DNA of 64,000 bases, taken from NCBI GenBank assembly GCA_050299175.1, contig JBNKVM010000001.1, positions 1-64,000 on the forward strand. Reading direction: 5' to 3'. The DNA comes from JAPHTQ01 sp050299175 (GTDB lineage Bacteria > Pseudomonadota > Gammaproteobacteria > Thiohalomonadales > Thiohalomonadaceae). The position numbers and the translations under genes were made by a program. Shown here in pieces: positions 43,724 to 53,241 of this stretch. How positions within the stretch are numbered: position 1 is the stretch's first letter; the number at the start of each line of letters is the position of its first letter. The notes below the pieces were generated by a model, which had not been told where the DNA came from, ran no database searches, and worked only from the letters and a program-made list of their open reading frames with translations.

Positions 43724-46700
43724 TCAGACCGCAGCCAGTTCCACCGCCTCGTCTACATCCACCGCGACGATACGGGAAACGCCGGCCTCATGCATGGTCA
43801 CGCCGGTCAGGGTAGTGGCCAGCTCCATGGTGGTCTTGTTGTGGGTAATGAAGATGAACTGCACCTGCTTGGACATCTCCTCCACCAGCTTGCAGAAGCG
43901 GCCAACGTTGGCCTCGTCGAGCGGCGCGTCCACCTCGTCGAGCATACAGAACGGTGACGGATTGAGCTCGAAGATGGAGAAGACCAGCGCCACCGCGGTG
44001 AGTGCCTTCTCCCCACCCGAGAGCAGGTGAATGGTGGAGTTACGTTTGCCGGGCGGGCGGGCCATGACCGTGACGCCAGTATCGAGCAGGTCGTCGCCGG
44101 TCAGTTCCAGATAGGCGTGGCCGCCACCGAAGAGCAGCGGGAATTTTTCCTGCAGGCCCTTGTTGACCAGATCGAAGGTCTCTTTGAAACGGGTGCGAGT
44201 CTCGCGGTCGATCTTGCGGATCGCGTTTTCCAGGGTCTCCAGCGATTCGGTCAGGTCGGCGTTCTGCGCATCAAGGTATTTCTTGCGCTCGGACTGCTGC
44301 TCGAATTCGTCGATCGCCGCCAGGTTGATCGGACCGAGGCGCTGGATGCGCTGGCCGATAGTTTCCAGCTGGCTCTCCCACTGTGACAGGTCGGCCTGCT
44401 CCGGCATCTCTTCCAGCAGATTCTGGATCTCGAAGCCGGCTTCAGTAACCTGCTCCTGCAAAGTCTGGCGACGCACCTTGTGCTCCTGCCAGGTCATGCG
44501 CTGCTGCTCCAGACCGCTGCGAATGTTTTGTGCTTCCTGCTCAGCCTTGTGACGCTCGTTTTCCAGTTCGCGCATGGCGTGCTCGATATCGCCCACCTGC
44601 TGGCGCGCTTCGGCAAGGCGTTTCTCCACACCCATGCGTTTTTCCAACATCTCTTCCAGTTCGGCTTCCTTGAGCTTGATCGGCCCATCACCCTCGGCCT
44701 GTACCTGTAGCAACTCTTCACGGCGCTCGGCCAGTTGCGACAGCTGCTGGTTCATCCGCTCCAGCCCCTGACGGGTACTGTCCAGTTCGGTCTTGAGGGT
44801 TTGCAGTTTGACCGTCAGCTCCTGCGCCGCACCGGAACCCTCGCGAGCCTGCTGCCTTGCTTGCTCCAGGGAACCACGCAACTCTTCACGACGGGCGTTC
44901 AACACCTCACGCTGCTGCGCCAGGGTTTCCATCTGATCCAGCGCCGCGTGCAGGGTTTTGCGTGCACTCTCCATCTGCTGTGCGGTCTCGTCCAGTTGCT
45001 GGCGGATTTCGGCAGATTCAGTCTGCAGCCGCTCGCGACGGGCAGCGATCTGCTCCTGGCGTGCCTGCTTGGCACTGAGCTGGGACTGCTGCTCGGCGTG
45101 ACGGCGGTTGAGTTCGTTGAGTTCGGTTTGCAGGTTCTCCCGCTCCTGCTCGCGCTCGCGCAGTTGCTCCCGGCCCTGCTCCATCTGCTGCTTCAGCGTT
45201 TCACTCTGCTGCTCCAGCGTGGCGATGGATTCGCCCAGTTCCTTCAGCTCCTGCTCGCGGTGAAGCACACCGGCGTGTTCGTCGGCATCGCGGGCAACAC
45301 GCAGCCAGCCCTTGCCAAGCCAGACGCCGTCGCGGGTGATGACCGATTCGTGCAGCGCCAGATTGCTGTGCATGGCAATGGCAGCATTGAGATCGTCGGC
45401 GACGTAGATCCCGGCCAGCATCGCGTCGAGGGGCCACTGCGAGTTGACCTTGGAGAGCAGGGTGTCGCCATTGCCTGAGCCACCAGCGGCCTGACTACGA
45501 GTATCGAACAGGGAAAGCGTGCCGTGCACAAGGCTACCGAGGGCACCGACGATCGGGTCCATACCATCCACACAGACCGCTTCCAGATTGTTACCGAGCA
45601 CACACTCGAGTGCCCGCTCCCAACCTTCGGCGGCGCTGATGCCCTCGGCCAGACGTTTGGCGTCGCTAAGTCCCTGACCGCTGAGCCATTCGGTTACCGC
45701 GCCCTGGCGTTTGCCCAGCGCAGCCTGCTGCAGTGCCTCTAAAGAGGCGTGACGACCGCAGGCGTTTTGCAGTTGGGTACGCAGTTGATCAAGTTGCTGG
45801 GAATCGTCGTGATTCTGTTGGCGCTGGTGGCTGATCTGATCCAGACAGGTGCGTAGCCGTTCGGAAAGCGCCCCCTCTTTCATCTCCCCTTCCGCCAGCT
45901 GCTCACGCAGCAGCGCCAACTCTTCGTCGGAGGCGGAACCGGCCAGATTGGCCTGCTCCTCATCAATACGTTTGAGACGGGTGTTCAGTTGATCGGCCTG
46001 CTGCTCCAGATGCTGCAGACGGGCGCGCTCCACCTGGGCGGTTTCGGACGGCTCACTGGCCTTTTCGTTGAAACTCTCCCACTCCGCCTGCCACGCCTGC
46101 ATCGCCTCTTCGGCCTCGGCCAAGGTGGCACCGGAAAGCTCCGCAGCGGCACTCGCCTCCTGCTGCTGTGGTTCCAGTTCGAGGATGGTCGCCTGCAGGT
46201 CTTCGATACGGCGCTTGTCGTGATCCTGGTGGGCTTGAGCCTCGTTCCAGCTCCGTTCCAGTTGCTCCAGATCCTGGCGCTGCTGCTGGTAACGCTCGCG
46301 CTCATGCTGGATGGTCTGCTCCAGACGGGCGATATCGGCACCGATGCCGTAGTACTCGCTCTGAATGGTGTTGAATTGATCGGTGGCCTCGACATGGGCC
46401 TCGCGGCGGCTCTCGATATTGGCCTCGGCGTTACGCTGACGGGCGATCTGCGCTTCGAGGGTGGTCTCCTGTTCGTGGATCGACTGCTCGCGGCGATGGA
46501 CCTCGCCATCCAGTTCACGCCAGCGCAGGGCCTGGAGCTGGCCCTTGAACATCCGCTCCTCTTTCTTCAGTTCCTTGTATTTCTCCGCCGTGGCGGCCTG
46601 CCGTTGCAGGTGGCCCAGTTGCTTGTCCAGTTCGTCACGCAGGTCGTTGAGGCGATCCATGTTGTCGCGGGTGTGGCGAATACGGTTCTCGGTCTCGCGG

Positions 46701-47230
46701 CGACGCTCCTTGTATTTGGAGATCCCGGCGGCCTCTTCGAGGAACACGCGCAGGTCTTCCGGGCGCGCTTCGATCAGGCGCGAGATGGTGCCCTGCTCGA
46801 TGATGGCGTAGCTGCGTGGCCCCAGGCCGGTACCGAGAAAGATGTCAGTGATATCGCGGCGACGGCAGCGGGTGCCGTTGAGATGGAAAATCGACTGACC
46901 GTCGCGGGTCACGGTGCGTTTGATCGAGACTTCATTGAAGCTGGCGTACTGCCCGCCGAGGGTACCGTCGCTGTTGTCGAACACCAGTTCGATGGAGGCC
47001 TGGCCCACCGGCTTGCGCGAATTGGAGCCGTTGAAGATAACGTCGGTCATGGAGTCGCCGCGCAGATTCTTGGCGGAACTCTCACCCATTACCCAGCGCA
47101 CCGCGTCGATGGTGTTCGACTTGCCGCAGCCGTTGGGACCGACAATGCCGGTCAAATTAGTGGGCAGGGGGATGGTTGTCGGGTCGACAAAGGACTTGAA
47201 GCCGGCGAGTTTGATCTTGCTCAGTCGCAT
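43724..47230 (-). CDS. smc: chromosome segregation protein SMC
   Basis: The 1,168-residue protein shows all SMC elements: Walker A (GPNGCGKSNTIDAVRWVMGE) near the N-terminus, two very long coiled coils, a hinge at about 510-640, the ABC signature LSGGEKALTAVAL and Walker B (SPFCMLDEVDAPLD) near the C-terminus. It is the core of the SMC-ScpAB condensin. Length is normal. The gene runs leftwards into zipA. The 200-base divergent region to queF holds the promoters of both. Confidence 0.97.
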   Translation of the reverse strand: MRLSKIKLAGFKSFVDPTTIPLPTNLTGIVGPNGCGKSNTIDAVRWVMGESSAKNLRGDSMTDVIFNGSNSRKPVGQASIELVFDNSDGTLGGQYASFNEVSIKRTVTRDGQSIFHLNGTRCRRRDITDIFLGTGLGPRSYAIIEQGTISRLIEARPEDLRVFLEEAAGISKYKERRRETENRIRHTRDNMDRLNDLRDELDKQLGHLQRQAATAEKYKELKKEERMFKGQLQALRWRELDGEVHRREQSIHEQETTLEAQIARQRNAEANIESRREAHVEATDQFNTIQSEYYGIGADIARLEQTIQHERERYQQQRQDLEQLERSWNEAQAHQDHDKRRIEDLQATILELEPQQQEASAAAELSGATLAEAEEAMQAWQAEWESFNEKASEPSETAQVERARLQHLEQQADQLNTRLKRIDEEQANLAGSASDEELALLREQLAEGEMKEGALSERLRTCLDQISHQRQQNHDDSQQLDQLRTQLQNACGRHASLEALQQAALGKRQGAVTEWLSGQGLSDAKRLAEGISAAEGWERALECVLGNNLEAVCVDGMDPIVGALGSLVHGTLSLFDTRSQAAGGSGNGDTLLSKVNSQWPLDAMLAGIYVADDLNAAIAMHSNLALHESVITRDGVWLGKGWLRVARDADEHAGVLHREQELKELGESIATLEQQSETLKQQMEQGREQLREREQERENLQTELNELNRRHAEQQSQLSAKQARQEQIAARRERLQTESAEIRQQLDETAQQMESARKTLHAALDQMETLAQQREVLNARREELRGSLEQARQQAREGSGAAQELTVKLQTLKTELDSTRQGLERMNQQLSQLAERREELLQVQAEGDGPIKLKEAELEEMLEKRMGVEKRLAEARQQVGDIEHAMRELENERHKAEQEAQNIRSGLEQQRMTWQEHKVRRQTLQEQVTEAGFEIQNLLEEMPEQADLSQWESQLETIGQRIQRLGPINLAAIDEFEQQSERKKYLDAQNADLTESLETLENAIRKIDRETRTRFKETFDLVNKGLQEKFPLLFGGGHAYLELTGDDLLDTGVTVMARPPGKRNSTIHLLSGGEKALTAVALVFSIFELNPSPFCMLDEVDAPLDEANVGRFCKLVEEMSKQVQFIFITHNKTTMELATTLTGVTMHEAGVSRIVAVDVDEAVELAAV

Positions 47231-47404
47231 CGTGTCTGGATTTCACTCTTTATATTTGTACGGTTCAATCAAAGGGATATCCGGACAAATCCTTTTATAT
47301 TCAGCAGATTGGACGCGCCAATGTTGCCAGGATTTGGTATCGGCGCCGTCACAATGGCATCCCTGGGTCACCCCGGAACTGTTCGTCTCGAGCGGCTTTT
47401 CCGC

Positions 47405-47410
47405 TACAAT
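47405..47410 (+). promoter_or_regulatory. possible -10 element for queF
   Basis: A TACAAT hexamer lies 35 bases before the queF start codon, in the divergent smc/queF region. No good -35 hexamer is present at 16-18 bases upstream, so this is a weak call. Confidence 0.3.
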
Positions 47411-47445
47411 TCCGGGCCGACAAAACTACCATGAAAGACCGCGTT

Positions 47446-47835
47446 ATGCCTAGCCAACCAAACAGAGATCTGGAGACCTTCGACAACCCGATGCCGGAGC
47501 GCGACTATACCATCCACATCGACGTGCCGGAGTTCACCTGCCTCTGCCCCAAAACGGGCCAGCCCGACTTCGCCACCATCGCCATCGACTACGTGCCGGA
47601 CCAGAAGTGTCTGGAGCTGAAGTCGCTGAAGATGTACATGTGGTCCTACCGCGATGAGGGGGCCTTCCACGAGAAGGTGACCAACACCATGCTGGAGCAC
47701 TTCGTCGCCGCCTGCCAGCCGCGCTTCATGCGTGTGACCGGCAAGTTCAACGTCCGCGGCGGGATCTACACTACCGTGGTCGCCGAACACCGGGCCGAAG
47801 GCTGGGTGCCGCCGGTACCGGTTACCCTGCCCTGA
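47446..47835 (+). CDS. queF: NADPH-dependent 7-cyano-7-deazaguanine (preQ0) reductase
   Basis: The 129-residue product is the short, unimodular QueF, which reduces the nitrile preQ0 to preQ1 in queuosine synthesis. The catalytic Cys lies in EFTCLCPKTGQPDFATI, with the family NADPH-binding block LELKSLKMYMWSYRDEGAFH after it, and the C-terminal strand FNVRGGIYTTVVAEH. The ATG at 47446 matches the family N-terminus (MPSQPNRDLETFDNP); an in-frame ATG 15 bases upstream is an alternative. No preQ1 riboswitch was recognised upstream. A strong terminator hairpin follows. Confidence 0.95.
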   Translation: MPSQPNRDLETFDNPMPERDYTIHIDVPEFTCLCPKTGQPDFATIAIDYVPDQKCLELKSLKMYMWSYRDEGAFHEKVTNTMLEHFVAACQPRFMRVTGKFNVRGGIYTTVVAEHRAEGWVPPVPVTLP

Positions 47836-47842
47836 CCGAATC

Positions 47843-47868
47843 GGGCAAGGCAGTTCCCTGCCTTGCCC
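47843..47868 (+). terminator. hairpin terminator after queF
   Basis: GGGCAAGGCAG and CTGCCTTGCCC form a perfect 11-base stem with a 4-base loop, 8 bases past the queF stop and followed by TTCAAATTC. This is a typical intrinsic terminator position, with a short U-tract. Confidence 0.7.
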
Positions 47869-47884
47869 TTCAAATTCCTCGCCC

Positions 47885-49156
47885 ATGTATATCGGTATCG
47901 ACTTCGGCACCTCCGGCTGCCGCGGTGTCGTTATTAATCCCGCGGGAGCCATCCTCGCCGAAGCGGCGGTGACGCTACCGCCAAGCCGCGTTAACGGCAG
48001 CGAAGTGGAGCAATCCCCACAGGATTGGTGGCAGGCGCTGGAGCAGTTGATGCCCTCCTTGCTCTCCCAATGCGACCGCACTGCCATCCGGGCCATTGCC
48101 CTCGATGGCACCTCCGGTACGGTGCTGCTCACCGACCCGGCAGGCAAACCACTCACCCTGGCGCTGATGTACAACGACAACCGGGCGATGGCAGAGGCGG
48201 CACGCATCAACGAAGTCGCGCCACGCCACAGCGCTGCCCACGGTACCGGTTCCGGGCTGGCCAAAGCGCTATGGCTACAGCAAGGCCATCCCTCCGCCCT
48301 TATCCACACCCAGGCCGACTGGCTGGCGGGGCGACTTTGTGATGACTTCAACACCACCGATGCCAACAACGCGCTCAAACTCGGTTACGACCCCGTGGCA
48401 CGGGAGTGGCCCCGATGGATACAAGCCCTGGGGATTACACCAAAGACCCTGCCGCAGGTGGTAGAACCAGGGACGGCTATAGGGACCCTCCGCGCTGAGT
48501 TGGCTGAAAGCTGGGGACTCAGTAACACAGTGACCATTTGTGCTGGAACCACCGACAGTACTGCAGCCTTTATCGCCTCAGGCGCATCAAAACCCGGCGA
48601 AGCGGTCACCACCCTCGGCTCAACCCTGGTTCTCAAGGTGCTCTCGACCGAACCGGTCTTCGCCCCTGAATACGGGGTATACAGCCAACCACTGGGCAAA
48701 CTGTGGCTGGTTGGCGGCGGCTCCAACAGCGGTGGCGCGGTGCTGCGCCGCTTCTTCAACGATGAACAGATGGCGGCACTATCCGCGCAGATCGATCCGC
48801 AGCAACCGAACGGCCTCGACTACTACCCACTGAACAAACCCGGCGAACGCTTTCCGCTCAACGCTCCCCAATTGCCGCCGCGACTGGAACCGAGACCCGA
48901 CGATGATGCCCTCTTCTTCCAGGGACTGCTGGAGGGAATCGCCCGCATTGAGAAAGCAGGTTACGAACTGCTGGCACAATTGGGAACGCCCTTGCCCGTC
49001 TCTGTACGCAGCAGTGGTGGCGGTGCGAAGAACGAAGTGTGGTCAAAGATTCGCGAGCAGATGCTAGGCATACCGATGCTGGAGACAGAGCAGCAGGAAG
49101 CCTGTTATGGTGCGGCACGTCTCGCAATGACCAGCATCAACTCGCCGTCCACTTGA
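47885..49156 (+). CDS. FGGY-family sugar kinase, D-ribulokinase-like
   Basis: The 423-residue protein has the two actin-like ATPase domains of FGGY kinases: YIGIDFGTSGCRGVVI at the N-terminus (phosphate 1), ALDGTSGTVLLTDPAGKPL, and GTTDSTAAFIASGASKPGEA with TTLGSTLVLK in the second domain. The protein is shorter than xylulokinase (about 490) and fits the D-ribulose kinase/plant-XK1-like subgroup, which phosphorylates D-ribulose; the substrate cannot be proven by sequence reading. ATG at 47885 follows the queF terminator by 17 bases, so its own promoter must overlap that hairpin or readthrough occurs. cysZ follows 47 bases later. Confidence 0.88.
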   Translation: MYIGIDFGTSGCRGVVINPAGAILAEAAVTLPPSRVNGSEVEQSPQDWWQALEQLMPSLLSQCDRTAIRAIALDGTSGTVLLTDPAGKPLTLALMYNDNRAMAEAARINEVAPRHSAAHGTGSGLAKALWLQQGHPSALIHTQADWLAGRLCDDFNTTDANNALKLGYDPVAREWPRWIQALGITPKTLPQVVEPGTAIGTLRAELAESWGLSNTVTICAGTTDSTAAFIASGASKPGEAVTTLGSTLVLKVLSTEPVFAPEYGVYSQPLGKLWLVGGGSNSGGAVLRRFFNDEQMAALSAQIDPQQPNGLDYYPLNKPGERFPLNAPQLPPRLEPRPDDDALFFQGLLEGIARIEKAGYELLAQLGTPLPVSVRSSGGGAKNEVWSKIREQMLGIPMLETEQQEACYGAARLAMTSINSPST

Positions 49157-49203
49157 CCCATCTGTTAGGATGGCGCGACAAGAAACCGAGACAAGGAGAA
49201 AAC

Positions 49204-49947
49204 ATGCTGGGACAACCCTTCGTCGGCGCCAATGGACTTCTCCGGGGCTTCGCCCTGCTTAATACGGCCGGACTACGCCGCTTTGTTCTCGTACCGCTAC
49301 TGATCAACATCGCGGTCTTCACCGCCGCCATCTGGGTACTGGCGCAACAGTTCTCACAACTGATGGACAAGCTACTCGGCTATCTGCCCGACTGGATGTC
49401 ATCCTGGTTTGAATGGTTGTTGTGGCCGATCTTTGCTGCCATCGCGCTGCTCCTGGTCTTCTACACCTTCGCGCTGGTCGCCAACCTCATCGCCGCACCG
49501 TTTAATGGGCTATTGGCAGAAGCGGTGGAAAAACATCTCACCGGACAACCCCTACCTCCGAGTGGCAGCCTGTTCACCGTGATGACAGAGTTTCCCGCGG
49601 CGATCCTCGACGAGGTACGTAAACTGCTCTATTACCTGTTGCGAGCCATCCCGTTGCTAATCCTCTTTGTCATTCCAGGCATCAACATTGTCGCTACCTT
49701 TCTCTGGTTATTGTTCAGCGCCTGGATGCTGACTGTGGAATATTGTGACTACCCGATGGGCAATCACAACTTGCGTTTTAGTGAACAACGCACGCTACTG
49801 GGGAAAAAGAAACTCCTCAGTCTGGGATTTGGTGGTATGGCCCTGCTCGGCACCATGATCCCGCTGATCAACTTTTTCGTGATGCCCGCCGCCGTCGCCG
49901 GTGCAACATCACTGTGGGTTAATCAGCTTAAACAACAGCGGAGCTAA
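49204..49947 (+). CDS. cysZ: sulfate transporter CysZ-type membrane protein
   Basis: The 247-residue protein fits the CysZ/EI24 family: four hydrophobic segments (about 25-50, 70-100, 150-180 and 205-235), the N-terminal GANGLLRGFALLNTAGLRRF and the VEYCDYPMGNHNLRF block shared by CysZ proteins. CysZ lets sulfate into the cytoplasm for assimilation. ATG at 49204 has AAGGAG upstream; an ORF extension to 49039 would overlap the kinase gene and lacks support. The AAA ATPase gene starts 7 bases after its stop. Confidence 0.9.
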   Translation: MLGQPFVGANGLLRGFALLNTAGLRRFVLVPLLINIAVFTAAIWVLAQQFSQLMDKLLGYLPDWMSSWFEWLLWPIFAAIALLLVFYTFALVANLIAAPFNGLLAEAVEKHLTGQPLPPSGSLFTVMTEFPAAILDEVRKLLYYLLRAIPLLILFVIPGINIVATFLWLLFSAWMLTVEYCDYPMGNHNLRFSEQRTLLGKKKLLSLGFGGMALLGTMIPLINFFVMPAAVAGATSLWVNQLKQQRS

Positions 49948-49954
49948 ACAACGG

Positions 49955-51427
49955 ATGGACAATCACGACCTGGAAGTCCTGCTCAAGTCGCAATTACCGA
50001 TCATCGTGATCGAAAGTCACGAGGAGAAACGGGTATTGCAACTGATCAGTCGTATCGGCATCCAGCAGTATAAACCCGTCTATCAGTGGACCATTACCGA
50101 TGGGATGCATCGTCTTGACATCGACATCTCTCCATCATTGAAGAAAGCCGATGAAGAGCAGGTATTGCGGCAGATACGCGAGGAGAAAAATGCGGGCATC
50201 TATGTGCTTTGCGATTACCACGCCTATCTGGATAACCCGGTTCATGTCCGTTTGTTGAAAGATATCGCCCAGGATCACGACAGCAACCAGATCACCCTGG
50301 TATTACTCAGCCACCAGATTGAACTACCCGCTGAATTATTACGTCTTAGCGCCAGTGCTGTGCTGGCCCTACCCAGCCCCAAAGAGCTGGAAAAGATTGT
50401 GTTGGAGATCGCCAATGAGTGGAAAAACCGCAACAAAAGTTCGGTAAAGAGTGATCCTGAAAGTTTCCGTCTACTGTTACAAAACCTCAGTGGCCTGACC
50501 GCAGGGGATGCGCGGCGCCTGGCACGCACCGCGATCTTCGATGACGGCGCCATTAACGCCGATGACCTGCCGCAAATCATGCGTGCCAAGCACCGACTCT
50601 TACGTGGCGACGATGTGCTCTCGATAGAATTCGACACCGAGCGCTTTGCTGAGGTCGGCGGCCTGCAACGCCTCAAACAGTGGTTGGAGCAGCGCAAACC
50701 CGCATTCCTCGGCGAACTGAAAAACGGATCGCTGGAGCCGCCAAAGGGGGTGCTACTGCTGGGCGTACAGGGCGGCGGAAAAAGTATGGCCGCCAAGGCA
50801 ACTGCGGCACTCTACAGCGTGCCGCTGCTACGGCTCGACTTTGCCTCGCTTTACAACAAGTACCATGGCGAAACCGAACGCAATCTGCGCGAATCGCTCA
50901 AAACAGCCGAATCGATGTCACCCTGCGTACTCTGGATCGATGAGATAGAAAAAGGTATCAGCAGCAGCGATACCGATGGTGGAACATCGCAGCGTGTGTT
51001 GGGCACGTTACTGACCTGGATGGCGGAGAAAAAGGCCCCAGTGTTCCTCGTCGCCACGGCCAATGATATCGAGCGCCTCCCTGCCGAACTGATCCGCAAG
51101 GGCCGTTTCGATGAAATCTTCTTTATCGACCTACCTGATACTGGCGTACGTCAGGAGATATTCGCTATTCATCTGCATAAGCGACAACTCGACCCAACCA
51201 GGTTTGATGCCAAATTGCTGGCGCTACAAAGCGAAGGCTTTTCAGGTGCGGAGATTGAACAGGTTATCGTTGCTGCACTCTACGCCAACCACGATCTCGG
51301 TGCAGAGATGGAGACACAGCACTTGCTGGATGAAATTCTGAAAACGAAACCGCTCTCAGTCGTAATGCAAGAGAAGGTCAGCCACTTACGCGAATGGGCC
51401 AGCAACAGAACAGTACCCGCCGACTGA
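49955..51427 (+). CDS. Ycf46-like AAA ATPase
   Basis: The 490-residue protein has an N-terminal domain (about 1-200) beginning LEVLLKSQLPIIVIESHEE and a single AAA module: Walker A in GVQGGGKSMAAKATA (about 268-282), Walker B in CVLWIDEIEK, a sensor stretch FLVATANDIERLPAELIRKG with arginine-finger-like residues, and a C-terminal helical lid. This resembles the Ycf46 family found in cyanobacteria, plastids and some proteobacteria, linked in the literature to inorganic-carbon responses. The role here is unknown. It is tightly packed behind cysZ, and its stop is 7 bases from the convergent REC-PAS gene. Confidence 0.85.
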   Translation: MDNHDLEVLLKSQLPIIVIESHEEKRVLQLISRIGIQQYKPVYQWTITDGMHRLDIDISPSLKKADEEQVLRQIREEKNAGIYVLCDYHAYLDNPVHVRLLKDIAQDHDSNQITLVLLSHQIELPAELLRLSASAVLALPSPKELEKIVLEIANEWKNRNKSSVKSDPESFRLLLQNLSGLTAGDARRLARTAIFDDGAINADDLPQIMRAKHRLLRGDDVLSIEFDTERFAEVGGLQRLKQWLEQRKPAFLGELKNGSLEPPKGVLLLGVQGGGKSMAAKATAALYSVPLLRLDFASLYNKYHGETERNLRESLKTAESMSPCVLWIDEIEKGISSSDTDGGTSQRVLGTLLTWMAEKKAPVFLVATANDIERLPAELIRKGRFDEIFFIDLPDTGVRQEIFAIHLHKRQLDPTRFDAKLLALQSEGFSGAEIEQVIVAALYANHDLGAEMETQHLLDEILKTKPLSVVMQEKVSHLREWASNRTVPAD

Positions 51428-51434
51428 TAATCGA

Positions 51435-53093
51435 CTATTTTGCACTCGCCTGCTTTGTTGCCGCATGCGGCTCACTGATGTCGAAAAAAATCGTCGCAAA
51501 TCGATCTTGCTGTGTCTGATAGGCAAATACCTTATAGCGCTTCCCCTGGGAAGGAAACTCACGAACAAAGTTTGCTGAACGTCCATTTTGTGCCACGTGG
51601 ATATAGTCCGTAATCCACACTTCGCTCGTTTCAGGGAACACTTCACGCACAGTGCGTCCTACCACCTGCTCCGCATCCAACCCCATTATCTGTTCAAAGG
51701 CGGGATTTACTGTGAGAAAACGAAAGTCGCTCGCTTTACCGTCTGGCATATAGACCAACTCCTGCACCGATATAGCATGTTCCATATTCTCGAATACACT
51801 TCGAAACAGCTGCTCACTCTCAGCAAGTCTTTCTTCATCATGCTTACGGAGCGTGATATCGCTGATAAAACCTTCTATGTAGCGCTCGTCGTCTTCGACC
51901 CCAACGCCCCTTTCCCAAACCCAACGAATGGTTCCATCCTTGTGAAGGATGCGGTAAACAAAACTGAACTGCTGCCCCTTATCCAGTGCCTCCTGTATTT
52001 CATCCCATACCAATGCCTGATCCTGGGGATGAATCAGATCGGCATAACTGACTACCCGGCTATTCTCAAGTTCGTCACGCCGATACCCTGTCAGCAACTC
52101 CACTCCTTCACTAACGAACTCCATATTCCAGGCGCGTCGGTTTTCCCGCCGATATGCCATACCCGGCAGGTTGGAAAAGAGGGTATTAAGTCGGCTCTCG
52201 TTTTGCCGTATTTGTTCCTCCTGCTCGAATCTGTCAGTAACATCGGTCAGGACACCGAATAGTTCAATCGCTTCACCCACATCATTCAAACGTGGGGAAA
52301 CTCTCCCTTCAATCCAGCGTATTCCTCCCTGCTTGTGCCGCATGCGCCAGGTAAACGTAATGTCGCGTGCCTCTGCCACAGCTCGCTCAATTTCCTGTTC
52401 TACGCGTGCGAAATCAAAGTCATCGACAATGGGTTGCCATCTATCTCTGCCACCAATCAACTCTTCACTACTGTACCCCAGCAAACGTTCAGCCTGAGGC
52501 GCCACATACCTGACCTCCTGCTCAGGAAGCCGCAACACAAATATGACATCGGGGATGGTAGTAACAACATGCTTGAGAAACTTCTTGCTTTCACGTAGCG
52601 CTTTTTTTTCTATTTTCAATTCCTGAACTTTATTAAGCAGTTTGGTAATCAGCGCCTTGTGATGCAGTTTATCTTCAAAATCCAGATGTTCAGGATTAGC
52701 GTCAAACTTCGGTGGCTCATTGGCCTGTTCTGATTTGATGACATCACGCAATTTTCGCAGAAAAGTCTGCTGATCGACATCTTTAAGGACAAAACCTGAA
52801 GCTCCAACCAATCGGGAAAGGGCCTCATCTTCTGGCTCAAGAAAAGTCGACGAATAGAATACAACAGGAATCTTTTGCAGGTCTTTATCAGAACGCACAG
52901 CCTGGCAGAGACTGAAACCGTCCATATTCGGCATCAGCACGTCAGAAATAATCATATCCGGCTGAACAGTATGGGCGATGGAAAGGGCCTCTTCTCCATC
53001 TTCAGCCAGTTCAACCTCATAGCCACCGGCCACCAGCCCTGCAGCAACTGCCTTGCGCACAATGGCATCGTCTTCCGCTAGCAGGATCTTCAT
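51435..53093 (-). CDS. response-regulator protein with three PAS domains and no output domain
   Basis: The 552-residue protein has an N-terminal REC domain (about 1-125) with MKILLAEDDAIVRKAV, phosphoacceptor Asp in MIISDVLMPNMDGF and the conserved Lys in VLKDVD. A coiled linker (about 150-170) leads to three PAS/PAC units (roughly 170-290, 300-420, 430-545), the second with the PAC-like stretch FSFVYRILHKDGTIRWVWER. No histidine-kinase, GGDEF, EAL or HD domain follows; it ends after the third PAS. AAGGAG lies upstream of the ATG. It is clearly a paralogue of its upstream neighbour. Confidence 0.9.
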   Translation of the reverse strand: MKILLAEDDAIVRKAVAAGLVAGGYEVELAEDGEEALSIAHTVQPDMIISDVLMPNMDGFSLCQAVRSDKDLQKIPVVFYSSTFLEPEDEALSRLVGASGFVLKDVDQQTFLRKLRDVIKSEQANEPPKFDANPEHLDFEDKLHHKALITKLLNKVQELKIEKKALRESKKFLKHVVTTIPDVIFVLRLPEQEVRYVAPQAERLLGYSSEELIGGRDRWQPIVDDFDFARVEQEIERAVAEARDITFTWRMRHKQGGIRWIEGRVSPRLNDVGEAIELFGVLTDVTDRFEQEEQIRQNESRLNTLFSNLPGMAYRRENRRAWNMEFVSEGVELLTGYRRDELENSRVVSYADLIHPQDQALVWDEIQEALDKGQQFSFVYRILHKDGTIRWVWERGVGVEDDERYIEGFISDITLRKHDEERLAESEQLFRSVFENMEHAISVQELVYMPDGKASDFRFLTVNPAFEQIMGLDAEQVVGRTVREVFPETSEVWITDYIHVAQNGRSANFVREFPSQGKRYKVFAYQTQQDRFATIFFDISEPHAATKQASAK

Positions 53094-53241
53094 CGTATTT
53101 CTCCTTGCACATCACAATTAGGCTCGACATGACAAATTCTATTCATGTCTGCTTACTCCATTATCCTAATTAAAGAATAGTAAAAAATGTGAAAAAGAGC
53201 GTTGCAGAATAGTTAAATCGACTAGTGAATCCTCACGTCCA

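Noticed and set aside
47231..47430. preQ1 riboswitch upstream of queF
   Set aside because: No pseudoknot or hairpin with A-rich tail of preQ1-I/II type was found in the 200 bases.
45989..47434. Plus-strand open frame of 481 codons opposite smc
   Set aside because: Antisense shadow of the SMC coiled coil, rich in Leu and Gly runs; smc itself is certain.
47404..48378. Minus-strand open frame of 324 codons opposite queF and the kinase gene
   Set aside because: Both opposite-strand genes are clear families; this frame crosses their boundary and the queF terminator.
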